NCBI GenBank assembly: GCA_022340425.1
Contig: JAJDNY010000127.1
Span: forward strand, 1 to 38,186
Length of the DNA stretch: 38,186 nucleotides
Source: Desulfobacteraceae bacterium
Lineage (GTDB): Bacteria > Desulfobacterota > Desulfobacteria > Desulfobacterales > JAABRJ01
Direction: 5' to 3'
The position numbers and the translations under genes are program-made. Positions 8,734-21,200 of this stretch are shown piece after piece (the stretch's first letter is position 1; each line of letters begins with the position of its first letter). Under the pieces are notes generated by a model. The model was given only the letters and a program-made list of their open reading frames with translations. It did not search any database and was not told the origin of the DNA.

Positions 8734-9837
8734 ATGCCCCCGAGCCTGCACCAGGCGCTGACCGCACACCCGGTGAGCGCCTCGGCCCCCTGCCGGATCG
8801 ACATGGGGGGCACCCTGGACATCAGTACCTTTCACCTGCCCCTGCGGCGGCATGCCCCCTGCACCGTCAACCTCGCCATGGCGCTGCGCACCCGGGTCGT
8901 GTTGCAGCCCCATGCCGTGGGACATGTGAAAGTCTCTTCGCGGGGATTTGAAAGCGCGGCTTTCCCCACCCACCAGGCGCCTTTCCGGCATCCCCTGGGG
9001 CTGATGTTCGCCATCGCGGCTTTTTTCGACGCCGATGGCGTCCACATCCGGATCGACTCGGCCTCCCCGCCGCGCAGTGCCCTGGGCGGGTCCTCGGCGG
9101 CGGCCGTGGCCCTGGTGGCCGCCCTGCAGGCCGCCGCTGAACAGATGGGGCTAAGGCGCCGGCTCCCCCGTCGGGAGGTCGCCCTGCTGGCCCACGCTAT
9201 CGAAGCCAGCGTCGCCGGGGTGCCCTGCGGGCTCCAGGACCAGTTGGCCGCCGCCTTCGGCGGGGTCAACGTCTGGCACTGGCGCTCCGGTTTCGGCGAG
9301 CCGGCCTTTCGCCGGGAGGTGCTGCCCGTTGCGCCGGGGGATGAATCCCTGGCCGAACATCTGCTGGTGGCCTATTGCGGGGTGCCCCACGAATCCCAGG
9401 ATGTCAACGGCCGCTGGGTGCGGCAGTTTCTGGCCGGTGAGAAGCGCGCGTCTTGGGAGGAGATCGCCGCCTTGACGCGCCGCTTTGCCGCCACCCTGTG
9501 GGCGGGCGATTTCGAGGCCGCGGCCGATGCCATGAACCGTGAAACGGCCGTGCGGCGCGAGTTGACCCCGGCGGTCCTGGACGCCACCGGCGAAAAACTG
9601 GTGGCCGCAGCCATCGACGCCCGCTGCGGGGCCCGCTTTACCGGTGCAGGCGGCGGCGGCTGCCTCTGGGCCCTGGGGCCCCGGGCGGCCATCAAGCGGC
9701 TGGCGCCGGTGTGGCAAAAAATTCTGGATGCGGTCGCCGATGCCAGGCTGCTGCCGTTTCGCCTCGACACCCGCGGGGTGGCGGTGGAAGTCCCGAACCG
9801 GGACGCCGTCGGCGGGGAGCCGACCTCCGCCGGTTGA
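8734..9837 (+). CDS. GHMP-family sugar kinase (galactokinase/heptose-kinase-like)
   Basis: GHMP kinases phosphorylate small metabolites with ATP. The 367-residue protein shows the family's motif 1 region (APCRIDMGGTLDI near 18-30), the ATP phosphate-binding motif 2 (PPRSALGGSSAA, about 109-120) and the Gly-rich motif 3 (FTGAGGGGCLW). It looks closer to galactokinase and D-glycero-D-manno-heptose 7-phosphate kinases than to mevalonate or homoserine kinases, but the substrate cannot be told. ATG 8734 has GGGAG (8721-8725) 8 nt upstream and follows recO by 16 nt. Its place between recO and glyQ does not reveal a pathway. Confidence 0.82.
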   Translation: MPPSLHQALTAHPVSASAPCRIDMGGTLDISTFHLPLRRHAPCTVNLAMALRTRVVLQPHAVGHVKVSSRGFESAAFPTHQAPFRHPLGLMFAIAAFFDADGVHIRIDSASPPRSALGGSSAAAVALVAALQAAAEQMGLRRRLPRREVALLAHAIEASVAGVPCGLQDQLAAAFGGVNVWHWRSGFGEPAFRREVLPVAPGDESLAEHLLVAYCGVPHESQDVNGRWVRQFLAGEKRASWEEIAALTRRFAATLWAGDFEAAADAMNRETAVRRELTPAVLDATGEKLVAAAIDARCGARFTGAGGGGCLWALGPRAAIKRLAPVWQKILDAVADARLLPFRLDTRGVAVEVPNRDAVGGEPTSAG

Positions 9838-9903
9838 GAGCCCTCCCGGCGGCGACGCCCGGGGCCCTTCGTCAAAACCCTATCAACACCCAAGGAAGGT
9901 ATC

Positions 9904-10779
9904 ATGTATTTTCAGGATGTCATATTCGCGCTTCAGAAATTCTGGGCCCGCAAGGGCTGCGTCCTGGTTCAGCCATACGACATGGAAGTCGGCGCCGGGA
10001 CCTTTCATCCCACAACGCTTCTCAAGGCCCTGGGCCCGGAGCCCTGGAAGGTCGCCTATGTCCAGCCCTCACGGCGGCCCACCGACGGCCGCTACGGTGA
10101 AAACCCCAACCGGCTGCAGCACTACTACCAGTATCAGGTGATCCTGAAACCTTCCCCGACGGATGTCCAGCAGCTCTACCTGGAAAGCCTCAAGGTGTTG
10201 GGGGTTGAACCGCTGGAGCACGACATCCGCTTTGTGGAGGATGACTGGGAGTCCCCGACCCTGGGCGCCTCCGGCCTGGGGTGGGAGGTCTGGCTGGACG
10301 GCATGGAAGTCACCCAGTTCACCTATTTTCAGCAAGCCGGCAGCATCGAGCTCAATCCGGTTTCGGTGGAGCTGACCTACGGCCTCGAGCGCATCGCCAT
10401 GTACCTCCAGGGCATCGACAACGTCTATGACCTGCGCTGGAACGAGACGGTTTCCTACGGGGACGTCCACCACCAGCAGGAAGTCGAGCAGTCGGGCTAT
10501 AACTTCGAAATTGCGGACGTGGCCCTTTTGCTGGAGCTCTTCAACCGCTATGAGACCGAATCCCAGCGGGTAATGGCCGCCGGGCTGGTCCTGCCGGCTT
10601 ATGAATACTGCCTCAAGTGCTCCCACACCTTCAACCTGCTGGACGCCCGTGGCGCCATCAGCGTGACCGAGCGTACGGGCTACATCGGCCGCATTCGGAA
10701 CCTGGCCCGGGCCTGCGCCGAGGGCTATCTCAAGCAGCGGGAGGCCATGGGGTTTCCCCTGATCAAAAGCGCGGGCTGA
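9904..10779 (+). CDS. glyQ: Glycyl-tRNA synthetase alpha subunit
   Basis: This is the catalytic subunit of the bacterial alpha2beta2 glycyl-tRNA synthetase, which activates glycine and charges tRNA-Gly. The 291-residue product is highly typical, starting [19 protein letters not shown] and including the class II motif 2 region with [18 protein letters not shown] strong ribosome site AAGGAAGG precedes the ATG. glyS follows after 67 nt. The 66-bp upstream gap is too short for a T-box leader and shows none. Confidence 0.98.
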   Translation: MYFQDVIFALQKFWARKGCVLVQPYDMEVGAGTFHPTTLLKALGPEPWKVAYVQPSRRPTDGRYGENPNRLQHYYQYQVILKPSPTDVQQLYLESLKVLGVEPLEHDIRFVEDDWESPTLGASGLGWEVWLDGMEVTQFTYFQQAGSIELNPVSVELTYGLERIAMYLQGIDNVYDLRWNETVSYGDVHHQQEVEQSGYNFEIADVALLLELFNRYETESQRVMAAGLVLPAYEYCLKCSHTFNLLDARGAISVTERTGYIGRIRNLARACAEGYLKQREAMGFPLIKSAG

Positions 10780-10846
10780 AGCGCCGGCGCCGAAGGACCG
10801 CTGAAAATTCCAGTTTGCGGTAAAGCCGCACAAGAGGAAAACAGAG

Positions 10847-12940
10847 ATGAACCATCCCTTATTGTTTGAAATTGGAACCGAGGAGATCCCGGCGGGCTAC
10901 ATCGAGCCGGCCCTGGCGGCCCTCTCGCGGATCCTGCAGGAAAAGCTCGCCGCGGCGCGCATCGACCACGGCGAGGCCCGGGTGTACGGCACCCCGCGGC
11001 GGCTGGCGATCCTGATGGCGGACGTGGCCGACCGGCAGAAGCCGTTGACCACCGAGGTCACCGGCCCGCCCGCCACCGTCGGCTTCGACCCCCAGGGCAA
11101 GCCCACCGTCGCGGCCCGCAAGTTCGCCGAGAAGGTCGGGATCTCCGTCAGGAAGATCAAGGTCGTCGACACCCCCAAGGGCGCTTATCTGGCGGCGCGC
11201 AAAACCGAGCGCGGCCTGGCGACCCTGACCCTGCTCAAGACCATCCTGCCCGAGGTGGTGGTCGCGCTGCCGTTTCCCAAAACCATGCGCTGGTCGGATT
11301 ACCGTACCGCTTTTGCGCGGCCGGTGCATTCGCTGCTGGCGCTGCTGGGGGGCCGGGTGGTGGGTTTTTCCCTGGAGGATATCAAAAGCGGCCGCCACAC
11401 CTGGGGACACCCCTTCCTGAAGCCCGGTCGGATCAAGATCTCGCACCCCTCGGAATACCTCCAGCGGCTGGAGACAGCCTGGGTGCTGGCCGATATCGCC
11501 AAGCGCCGCAGCCGGGTCAAGGCCGAAATCGAAGCCCTGGCCGCCGAACTGGGCGGCCGCATCCTGCCCGACGAGGAACTGCTCACCACCGTGACCCACC
11601 TGATCGAATACCCGGCGCCGGTTGCCGGCCGGTTCGACACCAAATTTCTCGAGCTGCCCGACGAGGTGCTGATCACCTCCATGCGCGAGCATCAGAAATA
11701 CTTTGCCGTCGAAGACGCCGCCGGCGCCTTGATGCCCCATTTTATAGCCGTCAACAACACCGCCGCCAAGGACCCTGCCCTGGTGGCGCGCGGCCACCAG
11801 CGGGTGCTGCGGGCGCGTCTGGAAGACGCCATGTTCTTTTATCGCAGCGATCTGAAGGCCTCCATGGAAGACTGGGTCGACAAGTTGCAGGGCGTCCTGT
11901 TCCAGGCAAAGTTGGGCTCGATGCACGCCAAGGCCCTGCGGGTGCAGGCCTTGGCAGAGACCGTCGCCAGCTGGGTGGATGCCGCCGGCACCCTCCGGAC
12001 GGATGCCTCCCGCGCCGCCCTGCTCTGCAAGGCCGACCTGGTCAGCCAGATGGTGGTGGAGTTTCCGAAACTCCAGGGGGTCATGGGGCGGGTCTATGCC
12101 GCCGTTGCCGGTGAACCCGAGGCCGTTGCCGTCGCCATCCAGGAGCATTACCGGCCCACCGCCTCGGGCGGCGCCCTGCCGCGGACCCAAACCGGTGCGG
12201 TGGTCAGCATCGCGGACAAGATGGATTCCATCTGCGGCTGCTTCCGGGTGGGGCTGGTGCCCACGGGCGGGTCGGACCCCTACGCGCTGCGCCGCCAGGG
12301 AATCGGGATCGTCCAGATCATGCGCGACCAGGGGATGCGCTTTTCCCTGGGCAAGCTGATCGCGGCCGCTCTGGCTGCCTACGAGGGAATCGGAGACGCG
12401 CCCCCGACCCAGAGTGCCGAGCAGGTTTTCGCCTTTTTGCGCAACCGGATGGCCCACCTGCTGACCGAGGAGGGGCTCTCCAAGGACGTCGTCGCGGCGG
12501 TGGTGGCGGCCTCGGCGGACGACGTGCCCGACGTCTGGGAGCGCGCCCGCGCCCTGGAGGCCCTCAGGGCCGCACCGGACTTCGAGCCCCTGGCGATCGC
12601 CTTCAAGCGGGTGGTCAACATCATGAAAAAGGCGGGTGTCGCCGCGGCGCCGTCCGATGCTGGCGCCGTTTCCCCCGCGCGCTTCGAGCATCCCTGTGAA
12701 GGCGATCTCCTGCAGGCCTACCAGAGGGTCAAGGCCGAGGTGGCGCGCCACCAGGCTGACCGGCGCCCGGATCTGGCCCTGCGGGCGATCGCTACCCTGA
12801 GGGGTGCGGTGGATGCCTTTTTTGACGGCGTCATGGTGATGGCCGAGGAACCCGCGGTCCGCGACAATCGCTTCGCCCTGCTGGCCCTGGTGGCCGGCCT
12901 GTTCGAAAATATCGCCGATTTTTCAAAAATTTCAACCTGA
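10847..12940 (+). CDS. glyS: Glycyl-tRNA synthetase beta subunit
   Basis: The beta subunit binds tRNA-Gly and is needed for aminoacylation by GlyQ. The 697-residue product starts with the conserved LLFEIGTEEIPAGYIEPAL segment. It has the HD-like core (around 310-480, including ALLCKADLVSQMVVEFPKLQG) and a C-terminal helical domain that resembles the anticodon-binding region of arginyl-tRNA synthetase. AGAGGA lies about 8 nt before the ATG. Length matches the family (about 690). Confidence 0.97.
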   Translation: MNHPLLFEIGTEEIPAGYIEPALAALSRILQEKLAAARIDHGEARVYGTPRRLAILMADVADRQKPLTTEVTGPPATVGFDPQGKPTVAARKFAEKVGISVRKIKVVDTPKGAYLAARKTERGLATLTLLKTILPEVVVALPFPKTMRWSDYRTAFARPVHSLLALLGGRVVGFSLEDIKSGRHTWGHPFLKPGRIKISHPSEYLQRLETAWVLADIAKRRSRVKAEIEALAAELGGRILPDEELLTTVTHLIEYPAPVAGRFDTKFLELPDEVLITSMREHQKYFAVEDAAGALMPHFIAVNNTAAKDPALVARGHQRVLRARLEDAMFFYRSDLKASMEDWVDKLQGVLFQAKLGSMHAKALRVQALAETVASWVDAAGTLRTDASRAALLCKADLVSQMVVEFPKLQGVMGRVYAAVAGEPEAVAVAIQEHYRPTASGGALPRTQTGAVVSIADKMDSICGCFRVGLVPTGGSDPYALRRQGIGIVQIMRDQGMRFSLGKLIAAALAAYEGIGDAPPTQSAEQVFAFLRNRMAHLLTEEGLSKDVVAAVVAASADDVPDVWERARALEALRAAPDFEPLAIAFKRVVNIMKKAGVAAAPSDAGAVSPARFEHPCEGDLLQAYQRVKAEVARHQADRRPDLALRAIATLRGAVDAFFDGVMVMAEEPAVRDNRFALLALVAGLFENIADFSKIST

Positions 12941-12982
12941 CAGCCGGCCCCGTTGCGGCTTCGGGTGAGTAGGGAGGATTGG

Positions 12983-13237
12983 ATGGCGTTTGATCCCCAA
13001 AAGGACAAGATCATCAAGAAGTGGCATTGCCCGGAAACCGGCCTGATGGTTTCCATCAACCAGTACGACCGCGGGGAGCCCAAGGTTCAGATCGGCCCCC
13101 GGATGCTGAAGAAGAAGGACGGCACCGACCGGGCGCCGGCCAAAGCCGGCCGCCTGAGTATGGAGGACGTCTTGTGGCTCTATGAGAACATCGACGAGAT
13201 CAAGGACGAACTCTCCCGGCTGGTGGAACCCGAATAA
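12983..13237 (+). CDS. Small conserved protein, possible PC4-like fold
   Basis: The 84-residue product starts at ATG 12983, preceded by an excellent AGGGAGG ribosome site (12971-12977). An in-frame start at 12953 would add 10 residues but has no such site. The central segment (about 20-60) reads like the beta strands of PC4/YdbC-type single-stranded-nucleic-acid-binding proteins (VSINQYDRGEPKVQIGPR), followed by a helix beginning GRLSMEDVLWLYENIDEI that matches the PC4 C-terminal helix in pattern. This is an inference from pattern only. It sits among DNA and RNA genes (glyS, ligA). Confidence 0.7.
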   Translation: MAFDPQKDKIIKKWHCPETGLMVSINQYDRGEPKVQIGPRMLKKKDGTDRAPAKAGRLSMEDVLWLYENIDEIKDELSRLVEPE

Positions 13238-13242
13238 ACCCC

Positions 13243-16037
<2,795 letters not shown>

Positions 16038-16075
16038 ACCCCGTCCCCGGCAACCGCCCCCTGGTGGGAGAAAGG

Positions 16076-16375
16076 ATGGGTCAAGCTATGGAAGAGAACA
16101 CGGTGTGTGCGCACGCAATCATCAGCGGCAGGGTGCAGGGGGTGTTTTACCGCATGGAGACCCTGCGCGCCGTGGAAGCCATCGGGGGGGTGACCGGCTG
16201 GGTCAAAAACCGGTCGGACGGAACCGTGGAGGCCGTCTTCGAGGGCCCCCGCGGCCGGGTGGAGGCCGTTTTGGCCTGGTGCCGTAACGGCCCCCCGCGG
16301 GCCCGCGTAACGGCGGTGACGGTTTCCTGGCACGACCCCAGCGGAGGCCATGAGCGCTTTGTCATCACCCGGTGA
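16076..16375 (+). CDS. acyP: Acylphosphatase
   Basis: Acylphosphatase hydrolyses carboxyl-phosphate bonds in small molecules. The 99-residue product has the signature GRVQGVFYR with catalytic Arg26 and the second signature GWVKNRSDG with catalytic Asn45, spaced as in characterised enzymes. ATG 16076 is preceded by GGGAG about 6 nt upstream. A second ATG at 16088 would still leave both motifs intact. Confidence 0.93.
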   Translation: MGQAMEENTVCAHAIISGRVQGVFYRMETLRAVEAIGGVTGWVKNRSDGTVEAVFEGPRGRVEAVLAWCRNGPPRARVTAVTVSWHDPSGGHERFVITR

Positions 16376-16414
16376 GGCTGCCGGCGGGAGCGCCTCCACC
16401 TGAAAGGCGGGACC

Positions 16415-16972
16415 ATGAGACGTCATCCATTTGTTGCTGAGCGTGAAGCCAGTTTGCTGCTGATCATCGATGTTCAGGAGGCGATGCGCAAGGTGATGGG
16501 GTCATGGGAGGCGACTGTGGCCAAGGTGCGCCAGCTGGGCCGGGCCGCCAACGCCCTGGGGGTCCCGGTTTTGGTGACCGAGCAGTACAAAAAGGGGCTT
16601 GGCCCAACCGATCCTGAACTGCTGCGGGAGATTCAAACTTCCCGGGTCTTTCAAAAGGAGCACTTCAGCGCCTGCCTGGAACCAGCGTTTCTCCCCGCCG
16701 TCCAGGATTTCCAGCGCCGCCAGATTGTGGTGGTCGGGATGGAAACCCATGTCTGCGTCCTGCAGACCGCTCTGGATTTGATCGCATCGGGCTTTCAGGT
16801 GCACCTCGTGGCCGATGCCGTGGCCTCCCGGGTGGAGCAAAACCGCGAGACCGCTGTCGATCTCTTGCGCCAGGCCGGCGCGGTGGTCAGCTCGGCGGAG
16901 ATCGTCATCTTCCAGTGGGCGCGGCGGGCCAATACCACGGAGTTCCGCAGGATTCTCCCGATCGTCAAATAG
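16415..16972 (+). CDS. Isochorismatase-fold cysteine hydrolase
   Basis: The 185-residue protein belongs to the isochorismatase-like cysteine hydrolases. The catalytic triad is visible as Asp19 (LLIIDVQ), Lys81 (FQKEHFSAC) and Cys114 (THVCVLQTA). No carrier-protein domain is present, so it is a free-standing hydrolase like the YcaC/ISOC1 group; amide or nicotinamide-type substrates are possible, but nothing here settles it. It closes the long plus-strand run and is convergent with ftsY. Confidence 0.88.
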   Translation: MRRHPFVAEREASLLLIIDVQEAMRKVMGSWEATVAKVRQLGRAANALGVPVLVTEQYKKGLGPTDPELLREIQTSRVFQKEHFSACLEPAFLPAVQDFQRRQIVVVGMETHVCVLQTALDLIASGFQVHLVADAVASRVEQNRETAVDLLRQAGAVVSSAEIVIFQWARRANTTEFRRILPIVK

Positions 16973-16975
16973 CCC

Positions 16976-16992
16976 CGGGAGCGCGCCTCCCG
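16976..16992. terminator. Weak hairpin between convergent genes
   Basis: CGGGAG and CTCCCG form a 6-bp stem with a 5-nt loop between the hydrolase gene and ftsY. A short T run follows on the plus strand only after about 12 nt, so intrinsic termination is doubtful. Confidence 0.25.
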
Positions 16993-17018
16993 CAGCGGCG
17001 GATTTTTCCCCGCGACCC

Positions 17019-18200
17019 TTAAAAGAGGGCGCTGACGAACTTCTGGGGGTCGAAATCCTGGAGGTCTGCGATCTTTTCGCCGATGCCGATGTATTTCAGC
17101 GGGATCTGGAGGCTGTTGCAGATGCCGATCACGATGCCGCCCTTGGCCGTTCCGTCCAACTTGGTCAGGGCGATGCCGGTGACGCCCACGGTCTCCTGGA
17201 AGAGTTTGGCCTGGGCCAGGGCGTTCTGGCCGGTGGTGGCGTCCAGTACCAGCAGGACTTCGTGGGGCGCGCCGGGCAGTTTACGGTCGATGGTGCGCTG
17301 AATCTTCTGGAGTTCGGCCATCAGGTTGACTTTGGTGTGCAATCGCCCGGCGGTGTCCACGAGCACCACGTCCACCCCGCGGGCCAGGGCCGCTTCGATG
17401 GTGTCGAAGGCCACGGCGGCGGGATCGGCGTTTTCGCGGTGGCGGACGATCTCGGCCCCGGAGCGCCGGGCCCAGATTTCCAGCTGTTCGCCGGCGGCGG
17501 CCCTGAAGGTGTCCGCGGCGCCGATCAGCACCTTTTGCCCGGCCGCCGTGTAGCGCGCGGCCAGCTTGCCGATGGTGGTGGTTTTGCCGACGCCGTTGAC
17601 CCCCACCGCCATGATCACATGGGGTTTAACGGCGCCCTGGGGCGGCGGCGGCGCCGTGGCCACGAGCGCCAGGATTTCCTCCTTGAGGGTGTTTTTGAGC
17701 TGTTCGGCGTTGGCGATCTCGGCCTTGCGCGCTGAAATCCGGTCCATCAGCGCCGCGGTGGTCCCCACCCCGATATCGGCGGTGATCAGAAGCTCCTCCA
17801 GCTCTTCGAGCATGTCGGCGTCGATCCTGCCCTGGCCGCGGAAGAGGCCTTCGAGGCCCGCCGCCAGCGAGCGGCGGGTTTTGCCCAGGCGCTCCGTGAG
17901 GCGCGCCAGAAAGCCCGTCGGCGTGGCGGCCGTATCCTGAGCTGCCGGTTGTGCAGCAAGGGGCGGAGCGGTTTCGGCGGCGGGGCGGGGAGGGGCCCCG
18001 GCGTCTTCAGCGGATGGCACGGGCGCTTCCACCTGCGGCTTGCCGGGCGGTTTGGGCGTTTTGCGGGCCGCAAGGCGCTGGATGATTTTGGTCAGCACGA
18101 TGGTCAGGATGAACACCAGAACGCCCCACCAGACCTCGCGCGGCACTGCCGCCAGCAGACGCGTTAAGGCTTCCCAAAACCCTTCCAGGTTTTCTTGCAT
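17019..18200 (-). CDS. ftsY: Signal recognition particle receptor FtsY
   Basis: FtsY docks SRP-ribosome complexes at the membrane. The 393-residue product has an N-terminal transmembrane helix (about 24-41), unlike E. coli FtsY, which binds peripherally. A Pro/Ala-rich acidic linker (48-95) comes next. The NG GTPase follows: helical N domain (about 97-185), P-loop GVNGVGKT (200-207), DTFRAAAGEQLE, DTAGR (G3) and TKLDG (G4). I chose ATG at 18200 because GGGAA lies 9 nt upstream; a GTG at 18209 would sit directly on that site. It follows smc by 46 nt. Confidence 0.95.
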   Translation of the reverse strand: MQENLEGFWEALTRLLAAVPREVWWGVLVFILTIVLTKIIQRLAARKTPKPPGKPQVEAPVPSAEDAGAPPRPAAETAPPLAAQPAAQDTAATPTGFLARLTERLGKTRRSLAAGLEGLFRGQGRIDADMLEELEELLITADIGVGTTAALMDRISARKAEIANAEQLKNTLKEEILALVATAPPPPQGAVKPHVIMAVGVNGVGKTTTIGKLAARYTAAGQKVLIGAADTFRAAAGEQLEIWARRSGAEIVRHRENADPAAVAFDTIEAALARGVDVVLVDTAGRLHTKVNLMAELQKIQRTIDRKLPGAPHEVLLVLDATTGQNALAQAKLFQETVGVTGIALTKLDGTAKGGIVIGICNSLQIPLKYIGIGEKIADLQDFDPQKFVSALF

Positions 18201-18246
18201 TGCAATCACTTCCCGTGGTTTTCCGCCGCCAGGTCTCCGGGGCGCG

Positions 18247-21200
18247 TCAATTCGGGGCGTTCTGAGCCTGGGAGGGGTGGGTCAGGTTGACCGACACCAG
18301 CTTGGATACGCCCTTCTTCTCCATGGTCACCCCAAAGAGGGTGTCGGCAAATTCCATGCTTTTCTTGTTGTGGGTGATCATGATGATCTGGGACTGGTCG
18401 CCGATGATTTTCAGCAGGTTGTTGAACCGGTAAACGTTGGCCTCGTCCAGGGGGGCATCAATTTCGTCCAGCAGGCAGAAGGATGCCGGCTTGATCAGAA
18501 AGATGGCGAAAATGAAGGCGATGGCGGAGAGCGCCTTTTCGCCGCCGGAAAGCAGGCTCAGCTGGGTGAGTTTTTTACCGGGAGGGTGTATCATCAACTC
18601 CACGCCGGTTTCAAGGGGTTTCTCGGGTGCGGTCAGCACCAGCTGGGCCCTGCCGCCCTCAAAGAGGCGCGGGAAGACCTCGGCCAGCTTCTCGTTGATC
18701 TGGTTGAAGGTCGTGATGAAACGCTCCTGGGTGATGCGGTTGATCTTGCGGATCACCTTCTGCAGATCCCCCAGGGCCTGTTCCAGGTCTTGCTGCTGGC
18801 CGGTCAAAAAGGCGTGGCGCTTTTCAAGCGCCTCGAACTCGCTGATCGCGCCCAGGTTGACGTCAGCGAAAGCCCCGAGCCGTTTGCGGCAATCGGCCAG
18901 CTCGACCTCCAGCTCGGCTGTCGGCCGGTCGGGTGCCTCGTTTACCTCGGGGGGCTGACCGGCCAGGGGCCGCCGAAAGTCCTCCAGGGGGCGCTGGTAG
19001 GTCTCCAGGATCCGGGTTTCCAGGGCTTCTCGTTGCAGCGTCTGTTGGCTGCGGTCCACCTCCAGCAGCCGCAGTTTTTGAAGCGCCGCCTCACGGGCGG
19101 TCTGGATGGCGGCGATCGCCTGGTCGGTTTCCTGCAAGCTGGCGTCAAAGGTACGGTAGCTGGCCTCGTTGGCTTCAAGGGAAATCTCCAGCTGCTCCAA
19201 GGCGTTGCTGAGCGTCGCCAGCCGCTTTTCGTGCTGGTCGATCTTTTCCTCGGCGGCCAGACGCTTCCGGCTTTTCTGGACAATTTCCTCAGCCAGCTGC
19301 GTCAATTGCTTCAGCCCGTCATCGCGGAAGGTGCGCAGACGCCTAAGGGTCGCCCGGTTGTTTTCAAGGCGCGCCTGGAGCGCGGTCTGGCGCAGTTTCA
19401 AATCCAGCAGATCCTGGCTGAAGGTTTCCATGCGAGTTGAAATCTCCGCAATCTCCCGGGATTTGAGGGCCACGGCCTGCTGGGTGTCCCGGACTTCGGC
19501 CTGGATGCGGGCCACCGCCTGATGGCACCTGGCCAACTGGGCGTCGATGTCTTTGGCCTCGCCCATCACCTGTTCCTGCTCCAGCCGGGCGATTTCCAGA
19601 CGCCGGCGGGCCTGTTTGACCGCCTCGGCGGCCCGGTAGTGGGCCTTTTCCAGTGCGACCTCCTCCTGGGCACTCTGTTTTTGGGCCATCCGCTGCTTCT
19701 GGAGCCCTGTTTCCAGGTCGCGCACCGTCTGCTCCAGGGTTTTTTGCTGCCCCCGGGCCTCGTCAAGGCGGGCCTCGAGGGCCGTGATGCGGCTGCCGAG
19801 CTCTCGGATTTCGCGCTTCTTGGCGAGAATGCCGGCGCCGTCCTCCCGGCTGCCGCCGATCAGAATGCCATCCGAGGTCACCATCTCGGCGGCAGGGGTC
19901 ACCAGGGTCCGCCGGCGGCCCCCGGCGTTCCAGCGGGCCACGGCCTCCGGCAGGCTGGGCGCGACGTCGACATGGCCCAGTAGGGCGGTGCAGACCGCTT
20001 CAAACCCCGGGCGGGGGGCGACGTGGTCCAGCAGCCGCTCGCCCGTCGGCCGGTCTGCCGGGGCTGCCGGCCGGATGTCGGCCAGGGGAATGAAGCCGCT
20101 GCGGCCAAGGCCCTTTTCCCGCAGGTGGGCGGCCAGTGCGGCCGCGTCCTCCTGGCGGGAGACGAGGATGTGCTGCAGCGCCTCTCCCAGGGCGGCTTCC
20201 ACCGCGGCCTGGTAGGCGGCCTCGGGCTCCAGGATATCGGCCACCAGGCCGAGCACCTGCGCCGGCAGTTGCCCATCGGATGCCGCAGCACCGCCCGTGG
20301 CGGTCATGATGGCCCGCACCCCGTCGCGGTAGCCCTCGAAATTGGCTTCCATTTTTTTGAGCGCCGCGTGGCGTGAGCGTAGCTGGCTTTTTTCGTTTTC
20401 GAGGGTTAAGACAGCCTTGACCTGGGCTCCCAGGGACTGGCTTTGGAGCTTCAACTGGCCTTCGGTGGCGTTGGCCTGGCAGTCGAGCTGGGCGATTTCC
20501 TCCCGGATGGCGGTCAGCTGGTTCCGGACGGCACCCTCGGCCTTTTCCGCTTCGGCCAGGCTGCGGGTGGCGGCCAGCTCCTCCTCGTCCAGGCGCTTCA
20601 GGCGGCGCTCAAGGCTTTCGCGGTTGTTGGCGGCATTCTGGCAGATGTTTTTGGCGCGGGCCTCTTCGGCCACCCCCTGCATCAGGGCGGCTTTGGCGGT
20701 TTCAAGCGTCCGGTTGAGTTCCGCCAGCTCCTGTTTCGTGCCCTCGGCGTCCGCCTGTCCCCGGCGCACCGCGGCCTGCAGGGTTTCGATCTCGGCCTCG
20801 GCCGCGGCGGCCGCGCGTTCCTCCTGATCGATCTCCACCGCGATGGTCTCGTTTCTGCCCGTCAGGTCGCGGCGGGCGCTTTCAAGCTCGCCGGTTTCAC
20901 GCCCCAGGCGCCCTACCTCCTGGCGCAGGTGCGCCAGATCGTTCTCGATGCGGTCGATTTCCCGCTGGCTTTCGAACTTGCGGTTTTTCTGATCCGCGAT
21001 TTCCTGGTTTTTCTGCCAGCGCTTGAGCTTGATGCCCTCGACCGCGGCATCCAGCCTTTTGACCCGGGCGCAGTGGGCCAGGTCGGCATCCTTCAATTCC
21101 ACCAGCAGCGCGTCGGTTTTGGCGATCGCCGCGGTCAACCGGTCGTGGCGGTCAAGGGCCAGGCGGATGTCCAGGCTGCGGATGCGGCGCTTGAGGGCCT

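Noticed and set aside
9838-9903. T-box riboswitch upstream of glyQ
   Set aside because: The gap is 66 bp with no specifier stem or T-box sequence.
18040-19440. Long plus-strand frames antisense to smc and ftsY
   Set aside because: Shadow frames of conserved genes with no ribosome sites or family motifs.
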